Counted from the stretch's first letter, positions 9,582 to 18,095 are shown. The stretch is 64,000 nucleotides of DNA from CAVZMI01 sp050011775 (GCA_050011775.1 JBEKIL010000001.1:62001-126000), one strand, 5' to 3'. The notes: generated from the sequence alone by a model not told the origin. A program made the numbers and translations.

Positions 9582-9920
9582 CTATTCAGAAACCGTGAAT
9601 ACGAGAGTACGATTCACGGGGGTAGTATTTTCTGATACTTGTTGATTTTTTCTGAGGTCGCTTGATTCAATACCCGTACTGAGATTTTCTATTGTTGAAG
9701 ACACTTTACTCGTCGTTACGACATTATCGATTCCAGATTGAACGTTCATTGCAATACCAGTTCCTGCAGGTGATGTTGTATCGAGAGATGCGGTCACTTT
9801 CGGCGCCGATATTTTTACACTAAAAGTAATTACCTGACAAGCATGGCTTGTGGTCTGTGCGTTGATTACATCTATCATAGAGACAAGTACCATAACTCCT
9901 ATTATAAATCGCCAAAACAT
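9582..9920 (-). CDS. Small secreted beta-rich protein, last member of the fibre-subunit family
   Basis: A 112-residue exported protein with a signal peptide at 1-21 (cleavage near INAQ). The mature part is Thr/Ser/Val-rich with alternating hydrophobic residues and ends in NRTLVFTVSE, echoing the RTVTLTLTN-type C-terminal strand of its larger relatives. It is shorter than them and might be a tip, cap or anchor subunit (inference). It follows the 164-residue relative after 13 bases and has a good AAGGGG box. No residue-level function can be assigned. Confidence 0.65.
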   Translation of the reverse strand: MFWRFIIGVMVLVSMIDVINAQTTSHACQVITFSVKISAPKVTASLDTTSPAGTGIAMNVQSGIDNVVTTSKVSSTIENLSTGIESSDLRKNQQVSENTTPVNRTLVFTVSE

Positions 9921-9933
9921 GGTCGTTTTCCCC

Positions 9934-10428
9934 TTAATCTGTCACTGTCAACGTTACTATTCGTGTTTCATTCTCAATTTCACCGGCATTTGCATTTGCA
10001 GCAAAAGTATAGTCGATCGTTTGATTCCTGTCGATTCCTCTTGTAACACCGGAAACAGCGGTCACAGGTGCAACTGCATCCGATATATCAACGACACCGG
10101 AGCTGTTCCATTTCGAACTCTTGAGGTTAATCATCAATTTCGTCCCTTTTGGCATGGGATCATTAATAGAAGCGACGATTTTCATGTTATCAAGATTTGT
10201 AAGCACATTATATGTCGTGCTATTATCGTTCGATTGGGCGAATTCGGCCCCCTGCGGCGGGTCTTGAATGAGGAATGAATGCGGATCCCCGGTTACATTG
10301 ATCGAAGTAATCGGTTTTACCTCAATAATGATTTGCTGTTGTACGCTGGCATTATTGTGCTGAGCGAAGCCAACTCCTGCCACCAAGAAGAATAACCCCA
10401 ACATCACTATCGCTCGCCGCGTTTCCAT
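9934..10428 (-). CDS. Secreted pilin-like subunit (fibre-subunit family)
   Basis: A 164-residue exported protein, signal peptide 1-22 (GVGFAQ). It shares the family pattern of the two cassette pilins: VKPITSINVTGD near 37, STTYNVLTN near 70, a PMPKGTKLMINL strand near 90, GVTRGIDRNQTIDYTF near 130 and the terminal strand RIVTLTVTD. It probably folds as a single beta-sandwich subunit. It sits behind the usher-like gene with its own sigma54-like site at 10517-10531, so it may be made separately from the main operon. Confidence 0.75.
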   Translation of the reverse strand: METRRAIVMLGLFFLVAGVGFAQHNNASVQQQIIIEVKPITSINVTGDPHSFLIQDPPQGAEFAQSNDNSTTYNVLTNLDNMKIVASINDPMPKGTKLMINLKSSKWNSSGVVDISDAVAPVTAVSGVTRGIDRNQTIDYTFAANANAGEIENETRIVTLTVTD

Positions 10429-10516
10429 TTCTCTATACCCTCATGAAAAAAGAATCAATGATAGAAAACAGCCTTCATTCTATATACCGCCTCAACACCA
10501 TACAACGTGACAAAGT

Positions 10517-10531
10517 TCAAATAGAATGCCA
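10517..10531 (-). promoter_or_regulatory. Candidate sigma54 promoter upstream of the 9934-10428 gene
   Basis: On the minus strand this reads TGGCAT-TCTAT-TTGA, the same form (TGGCAY-N5-TTGA) as three other sites in the cluster. It lies about 90 bases before the start codon, and the -24/-12 spacing is canonical, but the -12 box has GA where the consensus has GC. No matching upstream element pair was found here, so it is the weakest of the four after allowing for context. Confidence 0.45.
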
Positions 10532-10671
10532 TCAAGACTCCGGCGAAGTTCGACGAGGGCAGCCTTATAAACTATTGATTAATAAGGGATTGCGGGATGG
10601 GACGAAATGGGAATATAAATAGGGAAAAAGTGGAAATGATGTAGTTTCTACAAATTGTGTAAGGACAGCGC

Positions 10672-13600
10672 TTATTTCTTGCTTAGAATCGTTTTTTCAA
10701 TTGCCTCTGCTTCTGCACGTGTTTTTATCGGACCAACATAGACGCGGTATCGTAAACCAATTCCGGGTACACGGACTCTTCCAAGGAACGCATGTTTTCC
10801 TATTAATAACTTTGCCTCTCTGATACCGGCGAGCGCTCTTCTCCTCGATCTCCATGACGACGCCTGGACGACATAGCCGCCCCGTCTTTTATTATAACTA
10901 ATAAGCGAAGTAGCCGGTATCGGTGAAATCTGTTGGGGACGGCTTGGTCTGATTTTCTGCGGTGGTTTAATTTTCGGACCAGGTTTTATAGGCTTTGCTT
11001 CAATGACATTTCCTTCCTGCAGAATACGAATGGCACGGCGACGCGGAAGAATTTTTATTTCCACACTTTTTTGATCACCTGGTTTCAAATCGAAATCAAA
11101 TGATTCCTTTTCAAGAATATGATTTTCAGGAAGTTGCCCCTCGAGTACAGTCAATTTCCATCGTCCTGGATGGAGATCGATAAAATTAAATTTTCCACTG
11201 ATATCTGTAATTCGCCGGAGCGTTTCGTTTTCAGTCGATAGCTGAACGTAAATATCGGGTTGTCCGTGCAGTTCCAGAACCTGCGGTGGAACACTATCAG
11301 GTTTTATATTTTCGCTGAAACCATATAACATGACGGTTCCTCTTACCACACAGCTTCTCACAATACCGATCTCCAGTTGTATCTCTCCCCCACCCTGGAG
11401 GTTAATTTCCAGAGGAAGTGGTTTCGTCGTCACACGGTCGAAACCGATACTTGTCTTATCAATCTGCACATAATACATCCCGGGGGGAAATCCCGGGAAA
11501 CGGAAATTCCCATCATCATCTGTCAGCGCAGTCGCATCACTGATAAAGAGTAAAACCTTCGGAATACCTTTTTGTGTCTCGATATCGACAACGCGTCCTG
11601 CAATATTTCCCACGGAACCGATTCGTCCCAGCGGAATAAGGATTGGAACTGCATAGTCAGCAATGAATGCATATCTTATCCCCTCTGATTCCGGTGAAGT
11701 ACCAATTTGCCGTCCATGGAAGGAAATAATGTGGCCCCACGAAAATTTTTGTTCAATGGTGAGATCTGCCATATAATATGTTTGCGTAAACGTTGAATAT
11801 GACCGACTTCCATAAACATTCAATGCACAGCGAGTCTTCTCACCAATTTCTGCGATAAGATTGACGTTCCCCGAAATGCGTTTCTGTTTCTCATCAGTAG
11901 AGATATTCGTTTCGTTGTCATATTCGCCGGTCACACCAATGACCACACTTCCAAAAATGCGCTTATTCAATGTGGCATAATATCGAGTGAACGGAGCACT
12001 TTTACCAAGAAGCCTGTCCTGAGTCCGGCCAAGATCGGCGCTTCCATATAAGCTGAGCCACGAAGAATTGAAACCACTCTGAATTTGATACAGATCTTCC
12101 GCCTGCCGATATTGCGGAACCGGTAGTTCATCTTCCCGAAGTGTCTTCCGAAAATAAACCGCTAGAAGATCTGAATATCCAATACTCACCTGATATGAGC
12201 GATCCCTCGGCGCGATATACTGTGTTGTATCCAGATTAAGGTTTCTCCGATCATCGTGCAGATATCCTTCAATACGGAGATTCTTCAGCGGATTGAGGGA
12301 GAGATTTAAAGACGTTGAATTGAGATCACGATAGTACCCGGGATAGCTCGGTCCGGCATGAAGATACCTGAAATCGTACATATACCATGATGCGTGACCG
12401 TTAATATGACCGTAGTATGCATCATCGGTACCCTGTGGATTCCATCCATGCCCGTACTCGAGATCAATATCGGTATTGGTAATTGGCTGCAAGAGAGTAC
12501 GAACCGAATACATATTACTTCTGATATCTTCTCGTTTTTGCAGATAGTACATCATGATGGAAATATTTCTAAGGGGATCGTAATCGATAAATCCGGCAAC
12601 TTCTTCCTGCCGTTGGGGAAGGAATCTGTTATTATTATAAAATCCACCCAGAGTAAGTCCGGAGACCGTCAATCGTCCACCGGCACCAGTACTGTACCGT
12701 CCGTACTCTGTCAGCGTCGAAAGGGAATAACTACGATCACCAGCGAAGAGATCGAATGGTTCGCTCCTGTAAGCAGCACGGTACTCATCGCGGGATCCTA
12801 GATCAGAACGGGATAGAGTTTCTGGAGTTCGGACGAGAAGTTCAAGATTGTGTTTACCACCTGAAGAAAGTGGAGCTGAACTTGCAAGTTCAAATTGCGG
12901 CCGATACGATATTTCACTTCCGGCCATACGAAGGATTACAGTAACCGGATATCGATACATGTTGACATCAACGTATTCGAGTCTTGGTATGACATCAGAC
13001 GATGCTGACGCATGAACAACGACCGTCGTGTCGGTTATGATAGTTGCATACAGCTCTATCAAGGTCTGCATTTTCTTGTTTGCAGCCTGGTTCGTCGGCG
13101 CATAAGTTTTTAGAACCCGGATCTCATTCGGCTTTACATGGATCAATGTACTATCGATAAAGACCGTATCAAGCCCCACCTGTCGTGTCATGAGTCTGAT
13201 AGTACTAACATCATTTCCTTTATTCACCAACGAAAACTGTGCAATAAAGCGATCACCCGCAATGACGAATCGAGGAGCATCGGTAAGCCGAAGCTCGATG
13301 CTCTTCATACTTAGAATCGTTATCGACAACGAAGTCTCCCCATATAACGACGGATCGGTTTGTGACCTTACAGTATAGCGAATGGAATAACTGCCGGTCG
13401 AAGTCTCAAGTGGAATTGAAAAACTGACAAGAATAATGTCACTTTGCTGTGCAGGAAGATCAAGACTCGTCCTGCGCATCAGCGCGTACCAGCCACGAGG
13501 AAGAAATGCCTGACCATCGATGCGTTGTGTTTGGCGTGTCGGGTTATTCACAACGAAACTCACCGTGACAACTTTTCCAGGATCGGTCTCAACCGGACCT

Positions 13601-13731
13601 GTGCTTGCAGGTCGTATTTCAAGCCTTTGGGCTTCACTGAGTATTGGGAAGGGTCCGAGGAGCGCCAGAAGAATCCCGACAAAAAAAATCCGGCCTCGAA
13701 GAACCGGATATATGTTGCCACAATTTTTCAC
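10672..13731 (-). CDS. Large outer-membrane usher-like beta-barrel protein with carboxypeptidase-regulatory-like domains and C-terminal SPOR domain
   Basis: A 1019-residue exported protein, GTG start, signal peptide about 1-35. It starts with two Ig-like domains (about 36-240). A long section of amphipathic strands rich in Tyr, Arg and Asn (about 250-700) looks like an outer-membrane barrel, with blocks such as EPFDLFAGDRSYSLS and TEYGRYSTGAGGRLTVSG. Two carboxypeptidase-regulatory-like beta domains (about 700-890; GRVVDIETQKGIP, DDDGNFRFPGFPPGMYYV), a Pro/Lys-rich linker and a SPOR domain (about 945-1019; GGYVVQASSWRSRRRALAG) follow. By position next to a chaperone and pilins it should be the secretion pore, but similarity to FimD-type ushers is only architectural. 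SPOR domains bind denuded peptidoglycan, suggesting cell-wall anchoring. Confidence 0.7.
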   Translation of the reverse strand: MKNCGNIYPVLRGRIFFVGILLALLGPFPILSEAQRLEIRPASTGPVETDPGKVVTVSFVVNNPTRQTQRIDGQAFLPRGWYALMRRTSLDLPAQQSDIILVSFSIPLETSTGSYSIRYTVRSQTDPSLYGETSLSITILSMKSIELRLTDAPRFVIAGDRFIAQFSLVNKGNDVSTIRLMTRQVGLDTVFIDSTLIHVKPNEIRVLKTYAPTNQAANKKMQTLIELYATIITDTTVVVHASASSDVIPRLEYVDVNMYRYPVTVILRMAGSEISYRPQFELASSAPLSSGGKHNLELLVRTPETLSRSDLGSRDEYRAAYRSEPFDLFAGDRSYSLSTLTEYGRYSTGAGGRLTVSGLTLGGFYNNNRFLPQRQEEVAGFIDYDPLRNISIMMYYLQKREDIRSNMYSVRTLLQPITNTDIDLEYGHGWNPQGTDDAYYGHINGHASWYMYDFRYLHAGPSYPGYYRDLNSTSLNLSLNPLKNLRIEGYLHDDRRNLNLDTTQYIAPRDRSYQVSIGYSDLLAVYFRKTLREDELPVPQYRQAEDLYQIQSGFNSSWLSLYGSADLGRTQDRLLGKSAPFTRYYATLNKRIFGSVVIGVTGEYDNETNISTDEKQKRISGNVNLIAEIGEKTRCALNVYGSRSYSTFTQTYYMADLTIEQKFSWGHIISFHGRQIGTSPESEGIRYAFIADYAVPILIPLGRIGSVGNIAGRVVDIETQKGIPKVLLFISDATALTDDDGNFRFPGFPPGMYYVQIDKTSIGFDRVTTKPLPLEINLQGGGEIQLEIGIVRSCVVRGTVMLYGFSENIKPDSVPPQVLELHGQPDIYVQLSTENETLRRITDISGKFNFIDLHPGRWKLTVLEGQLPENHILEKESFDFDLKPGDQKSVEIKILPRRRAIRILQEGNVIEAKPIKPGPKIKPPQKIRPSRPQQISPIPATSLISYNKRRGGYVVQASSWRSRRRALAGIREAKLLIGKHAFLGRVRVPGIGLRYRVYVGPIKTRAEAEAIEKTILSKK

Positions 13732-13742
13732 GTAAACTCTTG

Positions 13743-14564
13743 TTAAAATTTCAGCGTATTCTGGGCTCCAAAAATATCATCACCGCCTCCATCGACAACA
13801 ATCATTGCTTTATATGTTCCCGACGGTACCTTACTGAGATCGATGACCTGTCTGACAGACGTTCCGGGATAAAGACGATATTTTGAACCATAAAATTTTC
13901 CAATCGAAACGCCCTTAGCATCGAACAATTCTACGTACATATCAGGCCGGAATCCGACGTCACCGTTGTCCTCAATATCAACCTGAAGAAATCTCTCACC
14001 GGGATTTTTTGAAATGAGCTTCGTGTCGAGAAACTTTACGCTCTTTACACCGGTTTGGGCAATATGTGTGGCGATCTGGATGCCGTACCGAATTGTTTGC
14101 CGAATTCCCATCTGCGTTTTCTTCGGATCGGTCGGATGTGATGATTCACCAGAACCTTTCGGGATCCCCTCAACCATGAGCATGCTCCAGTACGATCCAA
14201 CGAGCTTTTTCATTTCTGTGTTAGGGGGAATCGTGACGGTAAAGGTGATGGTCGTGCTGCCCTGCGGCGGAACAGTCGCATACGAGGGACTGAATGCAAT
14301 CCATTTTGCATTCGATCGCGGTACCGTACCGGGGTCGGCATAATTATTCGTACCATCATATTTAAATAAATAATCTGTTTGATAGATCTTCGCCTCCTGC
14401 GGCTCATTGCTCTCGTTCCTCAGCACAATCGACCCTTCGTACTTTTCACCCGGACGTGCATCGCGATCCTGACTGAGATCGCCGACGATGGATATCTGCC
14501 CATGCGAAACCGAAACGACGACTATCTGAAAAGACAAGATTAAGAAAGCAATTCTTTTGAGCAT
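13743..14564 (-). CDS. Periplasmic PapD-like (Ig-fold) chaperone candidate
   Basis: A 273-residue exported protein, signal peptide 1-22 (SVSHGQ). Two Ig-like domains are visible: one about 25-130 (GEKYEGSIVLRNESNEPQEA, then WIAFSPSYATVPPQGSTT), one about 165-270 (FLQVDIEDNGDVGFRP, ending DLSKVPSGTYKAMIVV). This two-domain plan and length fit pilus chaperones, and similar domains occur in Gram-positive surface-protein families. It lies 11 bases upstream of the usher-like gene and downstream of four subunit genes, the order seen in chaperone-usher operons. Function is inferred from fold pattern and context. Confidence 0.65.
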   Translation of the reverse strand: MLKRIAFLILSFQIVVVSVSHGQISIVGDLSQDRDARPGEKYEGSIVLRNESNEPQEAKIYQTDYLFKYDGTNNYADPGTVPRSNAKWIAFSPSYATVPPQGSTTITFTVTIPPNTEMKKLVGSYWSMLMVEGIPKGSGESSHPTDPKKTQMGIRQTIRYGIQIATHIAQTGVKSVKFLDTKLISKNPGERFLQVDIEDNGDVGFRPDMYVELFDAKGVSIGKFYGSKYRLYPGTSVRQVIDLSKVPSGTYKAMIVVDGGGDDIFGAQNTLKF

Positions 14565-14575
14565 AAAACATCCTA

Positions 14576-15067
14576 TTATGGTGATAGGAAAGTATACGTT
14601 ACTGTATGAGAATCATTTCCAAGTTCCGCAGTATTCCCCTGACTGTATTTAGCACTGGCAACATAAGTTAATGTTGCTGTAAACCTCGTGGTCCCCTGCC
14701 TGGTAATTCCAGTTATAAAATTTTTTGCCGCCGTGCTGCCATCCGAAAGACTCACGGTTCCTGCCGAAGTCCCCCTAGTGGGGTTTGTGGTTGTGACAGT
14801 AAGAGTGTATTTTGGCGTTGCAAGATTTGTTTGCACTGTAATTCTATATGTGTAACCAGCCGGTGGTCTATAAGTGAGAATACAAGTTGTATTAGGTACA
14901 CTCGATGGTTGAGCTATGGAACTCCCCGTAGTGATCGTCAGAGTCTGCGGCGTCGTAATATTCATGGTCATCGACTGTCCAACGAGGTAAAAGTGGGAAA
15001 AGATTAATACAAAAGCAACCCCACAGAGTATTCTTACCTTATAATTTATCGAAAATAGTGTCGGCAT
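14576..15067 (-). CDS. Secreted pilin-like subunit (fibre-subunit family)
   Basis: An exported protein of about 163 residues with an N-terminal hydrophobic signal (ILCGVAFVLIFSHFYLVGQ). The mature part is rich in Thr and Ser with family strands: MTMNITTPQTLTITTG, YRITVQTNLATPKYTLTV, TRGTSAGTVSLSDGS, ITRQGTTRFTATLTYV, and a C-terminal DSHTVTYTFLSP. I take the second ATG (15067), which has better spacing to the GGGGG box than the ATG at 15073. It lies 11 bases before the chaperone gene. Confidence 0.7.
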   Translation of the reverse strand: MPTLFSINYKVRILCGVAFVLIFSHFYLVGQSMTMNITTPQTLTITTGSSIAQPSSVPNTTCILTYRPPAGYTYRITVQTNLATPKYTLTVTTTNPTRGTSAGTVSLSDGSTAAKNFITGITRQGTTRFTATLTYVASAKYSQGNTAELGNDSHTVTYTFLSP

Positions 15068-15081
15068 CTCCATTCCCCCTA

Positions 15082-15603
15082 TTATTGTGCCTGAATGGTG
15101 AATGTCAAGTGTTCTGTAGGGTTAGGGCTTACTATCCCTGCTGATGCCAGAGCCGTTAACGTGTACTGCGGCGTACATGAACCCATGGATCTCCCAATAT
15201 TTGTAAGAAAATCGGCCGCTGTCAGCGAAAGTGTTACCTGGGGAGCAGCAATAGCAGGCCCATTAATTTGATCGAGAGTGGCAATATTGATGGCCAATAC
15301 ACTCAATTGATATGGGGGAAGAGCAGCATCTGTCACTATTACCGTAACCTTTCGCAGGCTGGAATTCGTTGCCCAGTTGAGTGTTGTCGATGAATTTGTA
15401 TTTGTCATTGCATCCTCTCCTGCGGTTGCGTTCGCGGCATCAATAGTTATGGTCACCGGACTTCCGGTAATACTGAGATACGTGAGTGTATTAACACTCA
15501 CATTAACGGTATGAGATCTAGTCACACGACCCTGGGCGAAGCACCATGAGCCAAGGGAGATGAGAACGAGAAGAATAAGAAAAATTTTATGACGTCGCTT
15601 CAT
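15082..15603 (-). CDS. Secreted pilin-like subunit (fibre-subunit family)
   Basis: An exported subunit of about 173 residues starting at the Met that opens a classic signal peptide (MKRRHKIFLILLVL, cleavage near CFAQG); an upstream in-frame ATG at 15654 would add 17 charged residues before the signal. Family pattern: VNVSVNTLTYLSITGSPVTI near 30, TLNWATNSSLRKVTVIV near 70, VTLSLTAADFLTNIG near 115 and a final strand HLTFTIQAQ. It shares the NWATN(S/G) block with the next gene upstream, so these two are closest relatives within the array. Confidence 0.7.
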   Translation of the reverse strand: MKRRHKIFLILLVLISLGSWCFAQGRVTRSHTVNVSVNTLTYLSITGSPVTITIDAANATAGEDAMTNTNSSTTLNWATNSSLRKVTVIVTDAALPPYQLSVLAINIATLDQINGPAIAAPQVTLSLTAADFLTNIGRSMGSCTPQYTLTALASAGIVSPNPTEHLTFTIQAQ

Positions 15604-15662
15604 GGTGTGACCATCCTCCGCACTCAATGTAGGAGGTTTCATATCCAAATTCAACCCCTACT

Positions 15663-16178
15663 CTAACTATTTGTGATTGTGTAGGTCAAGATATACGATT
15701 CCGTTCCCACTCCGGCACTCAGAGTTGACGAAGCGGTAACACGGAGATAACATCGTCCGGATGTCTTGGACACGCCTACCACAAGATCATGAGGTTGATT
15801 GTCATTGAGGAATACTTCGGGCATTGCTGTCCCCGCGTTAGTCGAAATATTCTGAGGCGCCAGTTTTAAGATAAAGCGGGATGAGGGACGATCTGAAGTG
15901 ACTGTAATTTTTTTATTATCTCCATTTGTCGCCCAGGAAAGCAATCCGTCGGTATTAACGGCCGAGACTGTGTCTCCGGAAATATCCTGTGCCTGACTGA
16001 TTATAAGCTGGAGTGTCGGGAGATTGATGCTCACCCTATTTATTTCCTCGATACGCAGGGTAATTGTTTGTTGGGTGGCGGCTTGTTGGGCTTCTGTCGG
16101 CATTGGAGAGAAAAGCATTAGCATAACTCCCCCAGCCAATATCGTGTAAGTCAATTTCTGTATCGTCATCATGATCAT
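15663..16178 (-). CDS. Secreted pilin-like subunit (fibre-subunit family)
   Basis: An exported subunit of about 171 residues. The frame is open up to 16253, but the extra N-terminus would be a translation of the terminator hairpin at 16198-16238, so I start at the ATG after a GGGGG box; three ATGs at 16178, 16172 and 16169 compete. Signal peptide ends near PTEAQQ. Blocks: ITLRIEEINRVSINLP, LLSWATNGDNKKITVTSD, VFLNDNQPHDLVVGVSKTSG, and final strand ESYILTYTITNS. It is the first gene past the terminator, so its expression should depend on readthrough. Confidence 0.7.
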   Translation of the reverse strand: MIMMTIQKLTYTILAGGVMLMLFSPMPTEAQQAATQQTITLRIEEINRVSINLPTLQLIISQAQDISGDTVSAVNTDGLLSWATNGDNKKITVTSDRPSSRFILKLAPQNISTNAGTAMPEVFLNDNQPHDLVVGVSKTSGRCYLRVTASSTLSAGVGTESYILTYTITNS

Positions 16179-16197
16179 TGTCCCCCTTTTTACCCTG

Positions 16198-16238
16198 AAA
16201 AAAAATCCGCGACCGATACCGAATATCTGCCGCGGATT
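16198..16238 (-). terminator. Internal terminator after the first pilin gene of the main operon
   Basis: On the minus strand an 8-bp stem AATCCGCG/CGCGGATT encloses 19 bases that can themselves form a short GATA/TATC hairpin, followed by eight T (six beyond the stem). It starts 17 bases beyond the stop of the 16255-16755 gene. The same sequence recurs at 17479-17520. Partial termination here would give much pilin and less of the distal genes. Confidence 0.85.
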
Positions 16239-16254
16239 CTTCAGCATCCTCACA

Positions 16255-16755
16255 TTAGTTGGTCAATGTGAGTGTTACAGTCCGTGCAGTCGAGGCTAAG
16301 GTACCTGCTGATGCCGTCGTAGCGAATGTATAGGTTATCGTTTGGTTTGCATCGGCACCGCGATTAATTGCTGTCACAAGGTTAACGGCACTGCCGGACG
16401 TAGCATTTGATACATCAACAGTTCCTGCACTGGTTCCCTTTACACTGGCAAGGTTCATTGTAAGCGTATATCCCGCTGGCATTGCACTACTTAAATATCC
16501 TGTGATTTTTACCGTGTTTCCAAAATTTTGTGTTATACTATACTTTGTTGATGCATCGACCGCTGACGTTAATGCATCGACTCCTGCCGTACCATCGCTG
16601 ATGGTCAGATTAGGGACAGTAGCGGTTGCAGTAATTTTATACACTGTATTCACCGCAAGAGTTACACTCATATTAGCAGTTGCCTGGGCAAACACGCTCT
16701 GTGTTAATATAAGACTCAGCACCAACACTGTGAGAATAACTACTAACCTTTTCAT
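16255..16755 (-). CDS. Probable major pilin-like subunit, cassette copy 1
   Basis: A 166-residue exported protein; start at the ATG behind a seven-G Shine-Dalgarno, with signal peptide MKRLVVILTVLVLSLIL to VFAQ. The mature chain is almost free of charge and Cys, rich in Thr, Ala and Ser, as in self-assembling pilins: NTVYKITATATVPNLTISDG, STKYSITQNFGNTVKITGY, AGYTLTMNLASVKGTSAGTV, NQTITYTFATTASAGTL and the terminal RTVTLTLTN. It resembles Spore Coat U-type subunits in strand pattern, which is not proof of homology. Clear paralogue of the 17537-18010 gene. Preceded by a sigma54-like promoter and followed by a terminator. Confidence 0.8.
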   Translation of the reverse strand: MKRLVVILTVLVLSLILTQSVFAQATANMSVTLAVNTVYKITATATVPNLTISDGTAGVDALTSAVDASTKYSITQNFGNTVKITGYLSSAMPAGYTLTMNLASVKGTSAGTVDVSNATSGSAVNLVTAINRGADANQTITYTFATTASAGTLASTARTVTLTLTN

Positions 16756-16832
16756 CTCAATCCCCCCCCTTTTTCTTTCTTCTATTTGAAAATTCATCTT
16801 TACTTCCTGTTTACTCTTTGGTTTATATTAGC

Positions 16833-16847
16833 TCAACTCCCGTGCCA
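16833..16847 (-). promoter_or_regulatory. Candidate sigma54 promoter of pilin cassette 1
   Basis: The minus strand reads TGGCAC-GGGAG-TTGA inside a 20-base block (16829-16848) that is repeated with one change at 18077-18096. It lies about 80 bases before the start codon. The -24 box is perfect; the -12 box has GA for GC. Confidence 0.65.
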
Positions 16848-16920
16848 ATTCAAATTCTTATATTTTTTGGGCTTTTCTTAAGGATTATTCATGAGATATG
16901 GTTTATAATGAGAAATGTGA

Positions 16921-17020
16921 CTCAATATGATACAGAATGAAAAGAGCTAAATTTAAAGTCAATTCCACTTTTCTTTAACAAATAACTGATTTTTTATTAA
17001 AAAATGTCTCAATGTGATAC
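16921..17020. promoter_or_regulatory. Pair of upstream activator elements for cassette 1
   Basis: Two near-identical 13-base words, CTCAATATGATAC at 16921-16933 and CTCAATGTGATAC at 17008-17020, start 87 bases apart. The nearer one is 73 bases from the promoter core. The block around it (16904-16934, with TGAGAAATGTGACTCA as an imperfect dyad) recurs at 18153-18183. This is the placement expected of binding sites for an NtrC-type activator. Confidence 0.65.
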
Positions 17021-17478
17021 TATATATAATGCTGGTTATCATTGAGCGAAACTTCAGGGCAATAGGCTACTTTGATCATTTACTATTTACTAATGAACCA
17101 TCTCGATAGGTGTAAATAATTCTTCTCCAAAAGCAACTGTAGAACGTTCTTCGAGTGAATGTTCTGAGGGAGTTGTACTCCCGAAGATTTCAAATGGAGG
17201 AAGTTACCCGCTCTGCCGAGCGACATAAGAATTCTCATTGGCGGAGCGAGGCGAGTGCTCCCGATCTTTTTTAAAGATATTCAACTTTCTAAAAAAAGTG
17301 TAGTACAACCCCACCATACTAATTTGCCTCAGGAGTACACCTGTCCGCCGCTTTCTGGCGAAACTCCTTCGGAGCGTTATCCGCGCGCGAACTTTTCGTC
17401 GGTTTATTTTTACCTACAAATTTGGAATTGGTGCCTACTAAGGAGATTTTCGGCTGCGATCATTGACGTATTAACCGT
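17021..17478. other. Non-coding spacer between the two pilin cassettes
   Basis: About 460 bases with no gene I can support. The AT-rich 5' part belongs to the control region of cassette 1. The middle (17160-17400) is more GC-rich with words such as GGAGTTGTACTCC and looks like degenerate sequence. A plus-strand frame at 17255-17680 mostly overlaps the pilin gene in antisense and has no protein character. Confidence 0.4.
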
Positions 17479-17520
17479 AAAAAAAAATCCGCGACCGATA
17501 CCGAATATCTGCCGCGGATT
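17479..17520 (-). terminator. Terminator after pilin cassette 2
   Basis: Same hairpin as 16198-16238 (AATCCGCG/CGCGGATT with the same 19-base interior), followed on the minus strand by a T run. It starts 17 bases after the stop codon of the 17537-18010 gene. Near-identity continues into the last codons of both genes, showing that the whole cassette was duplicated. Confidence 0.85.
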
Positions 17521-17536
17521 CTTCAGCATCCCCACA

Positions 17537-18010
17537 TCAGTCGGTCAATGTGAATGTGACAGTTCGAGAGTCGCTGGTAAGAATACCTGCCGATACATCG
17601 GCATGAAAAGTATAGGTTATCATACTGGTCTCAGCACACTTACTGATTCCTGTTACAACATTATTGTCACTAGCTGTTAGAAGGACTTTGTTACTACTCG
17701 TACCATTCGTACTTGCAAGCTCAACGGACAATGTCGTGTTTGACGGCATGGCGGAATTCAACTTTGCAGTAATCTTCTTACTTTCCGCATTATGAGTAAT
17801 GCTATACGTCGAACTATGCTCTATTGAATCTGTTAATCCAGGGGTTCCAGCAATACCTGTTATTACTGCAAGGTAGACATCACCCGAAACCGAAATTTTC
17901 GCTACCGGCTTCACCTCAAAATGAACTGTCTGGTCCGCTTGAGCAAAGATGTTCTGCGAGAACAGAAGACTCAGCGCTAATACTGTAAGAATAACTAAAG
18001 ACTTTTTCAT
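17537..18010 (-). CDS. Probable major pilin-like subunit, cassette copy 2
   Basis: A 157-residue exported protein with signal peptide MKKSLVILTVLALSLLF to IFAQ and a strong GGGGAGG box. It parallels cassette 1: HFEVKPVAKISVSGD near 30, STYSITHNAESKKITAKLNS near 65, TTLSVELASTNGTSSNK near 95, MITYTFHADVSAGIL near 130 and the terminal RTVTFTLTD. Sequence has drifted much more than the flanking control elements, so the copies may have specialised. One Cys (SKCAETS) is present, unlike copy 1. It has its own promoter and terminator and is likely monocistronic. Confidence 0.8.
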   Translation of the reverse strand: MKKSLVILTVLALSLLFSQNIFAQADQTVHFEVKPVAKISVSGDVYLAVITGIAGTPGLTDSIEHSSTYSITHNAESKKITAKLNSAMPSNTTLSVELASTNGTSSNKVLLTASDNNVVTGISKCAETSMITYTFHADVSAGILTSDSRTVTFTLTD

Positions 18011-18080
18011 TGTAACCTCCCCGATTGAAATGTGTACTTGATTTATTTTGTTTTTTCTAAACTCTTTGAATTATATTAGC

Positions 18081-18095
18081 TCAACTCCCATGCCA
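18081..18095 (-). promoter_or_regulatory. Candidate sigma54 promoter of pilin cassette 2
   Basis: The minus strand reads TGGCAT-GGGAG-TTGA within a 20-base block shared with cassette 1 (one difference). It lies about 70 bases before the start codon of the 17537-18010 gene. Confidence 0.65.

Noticed and set aside
15663..16253. Longer start at 16253 for the pilin-like gene
   Set aside because: The extra 25 residues are a translation of the terminator hairpin; the signal peptide begins at the later ATG.
17255..17680. 141-codon plus-strand open frame
   Set aside because: Runs antisense through the terminator and the pilin gene at 17537-18010, which has clear protein character.
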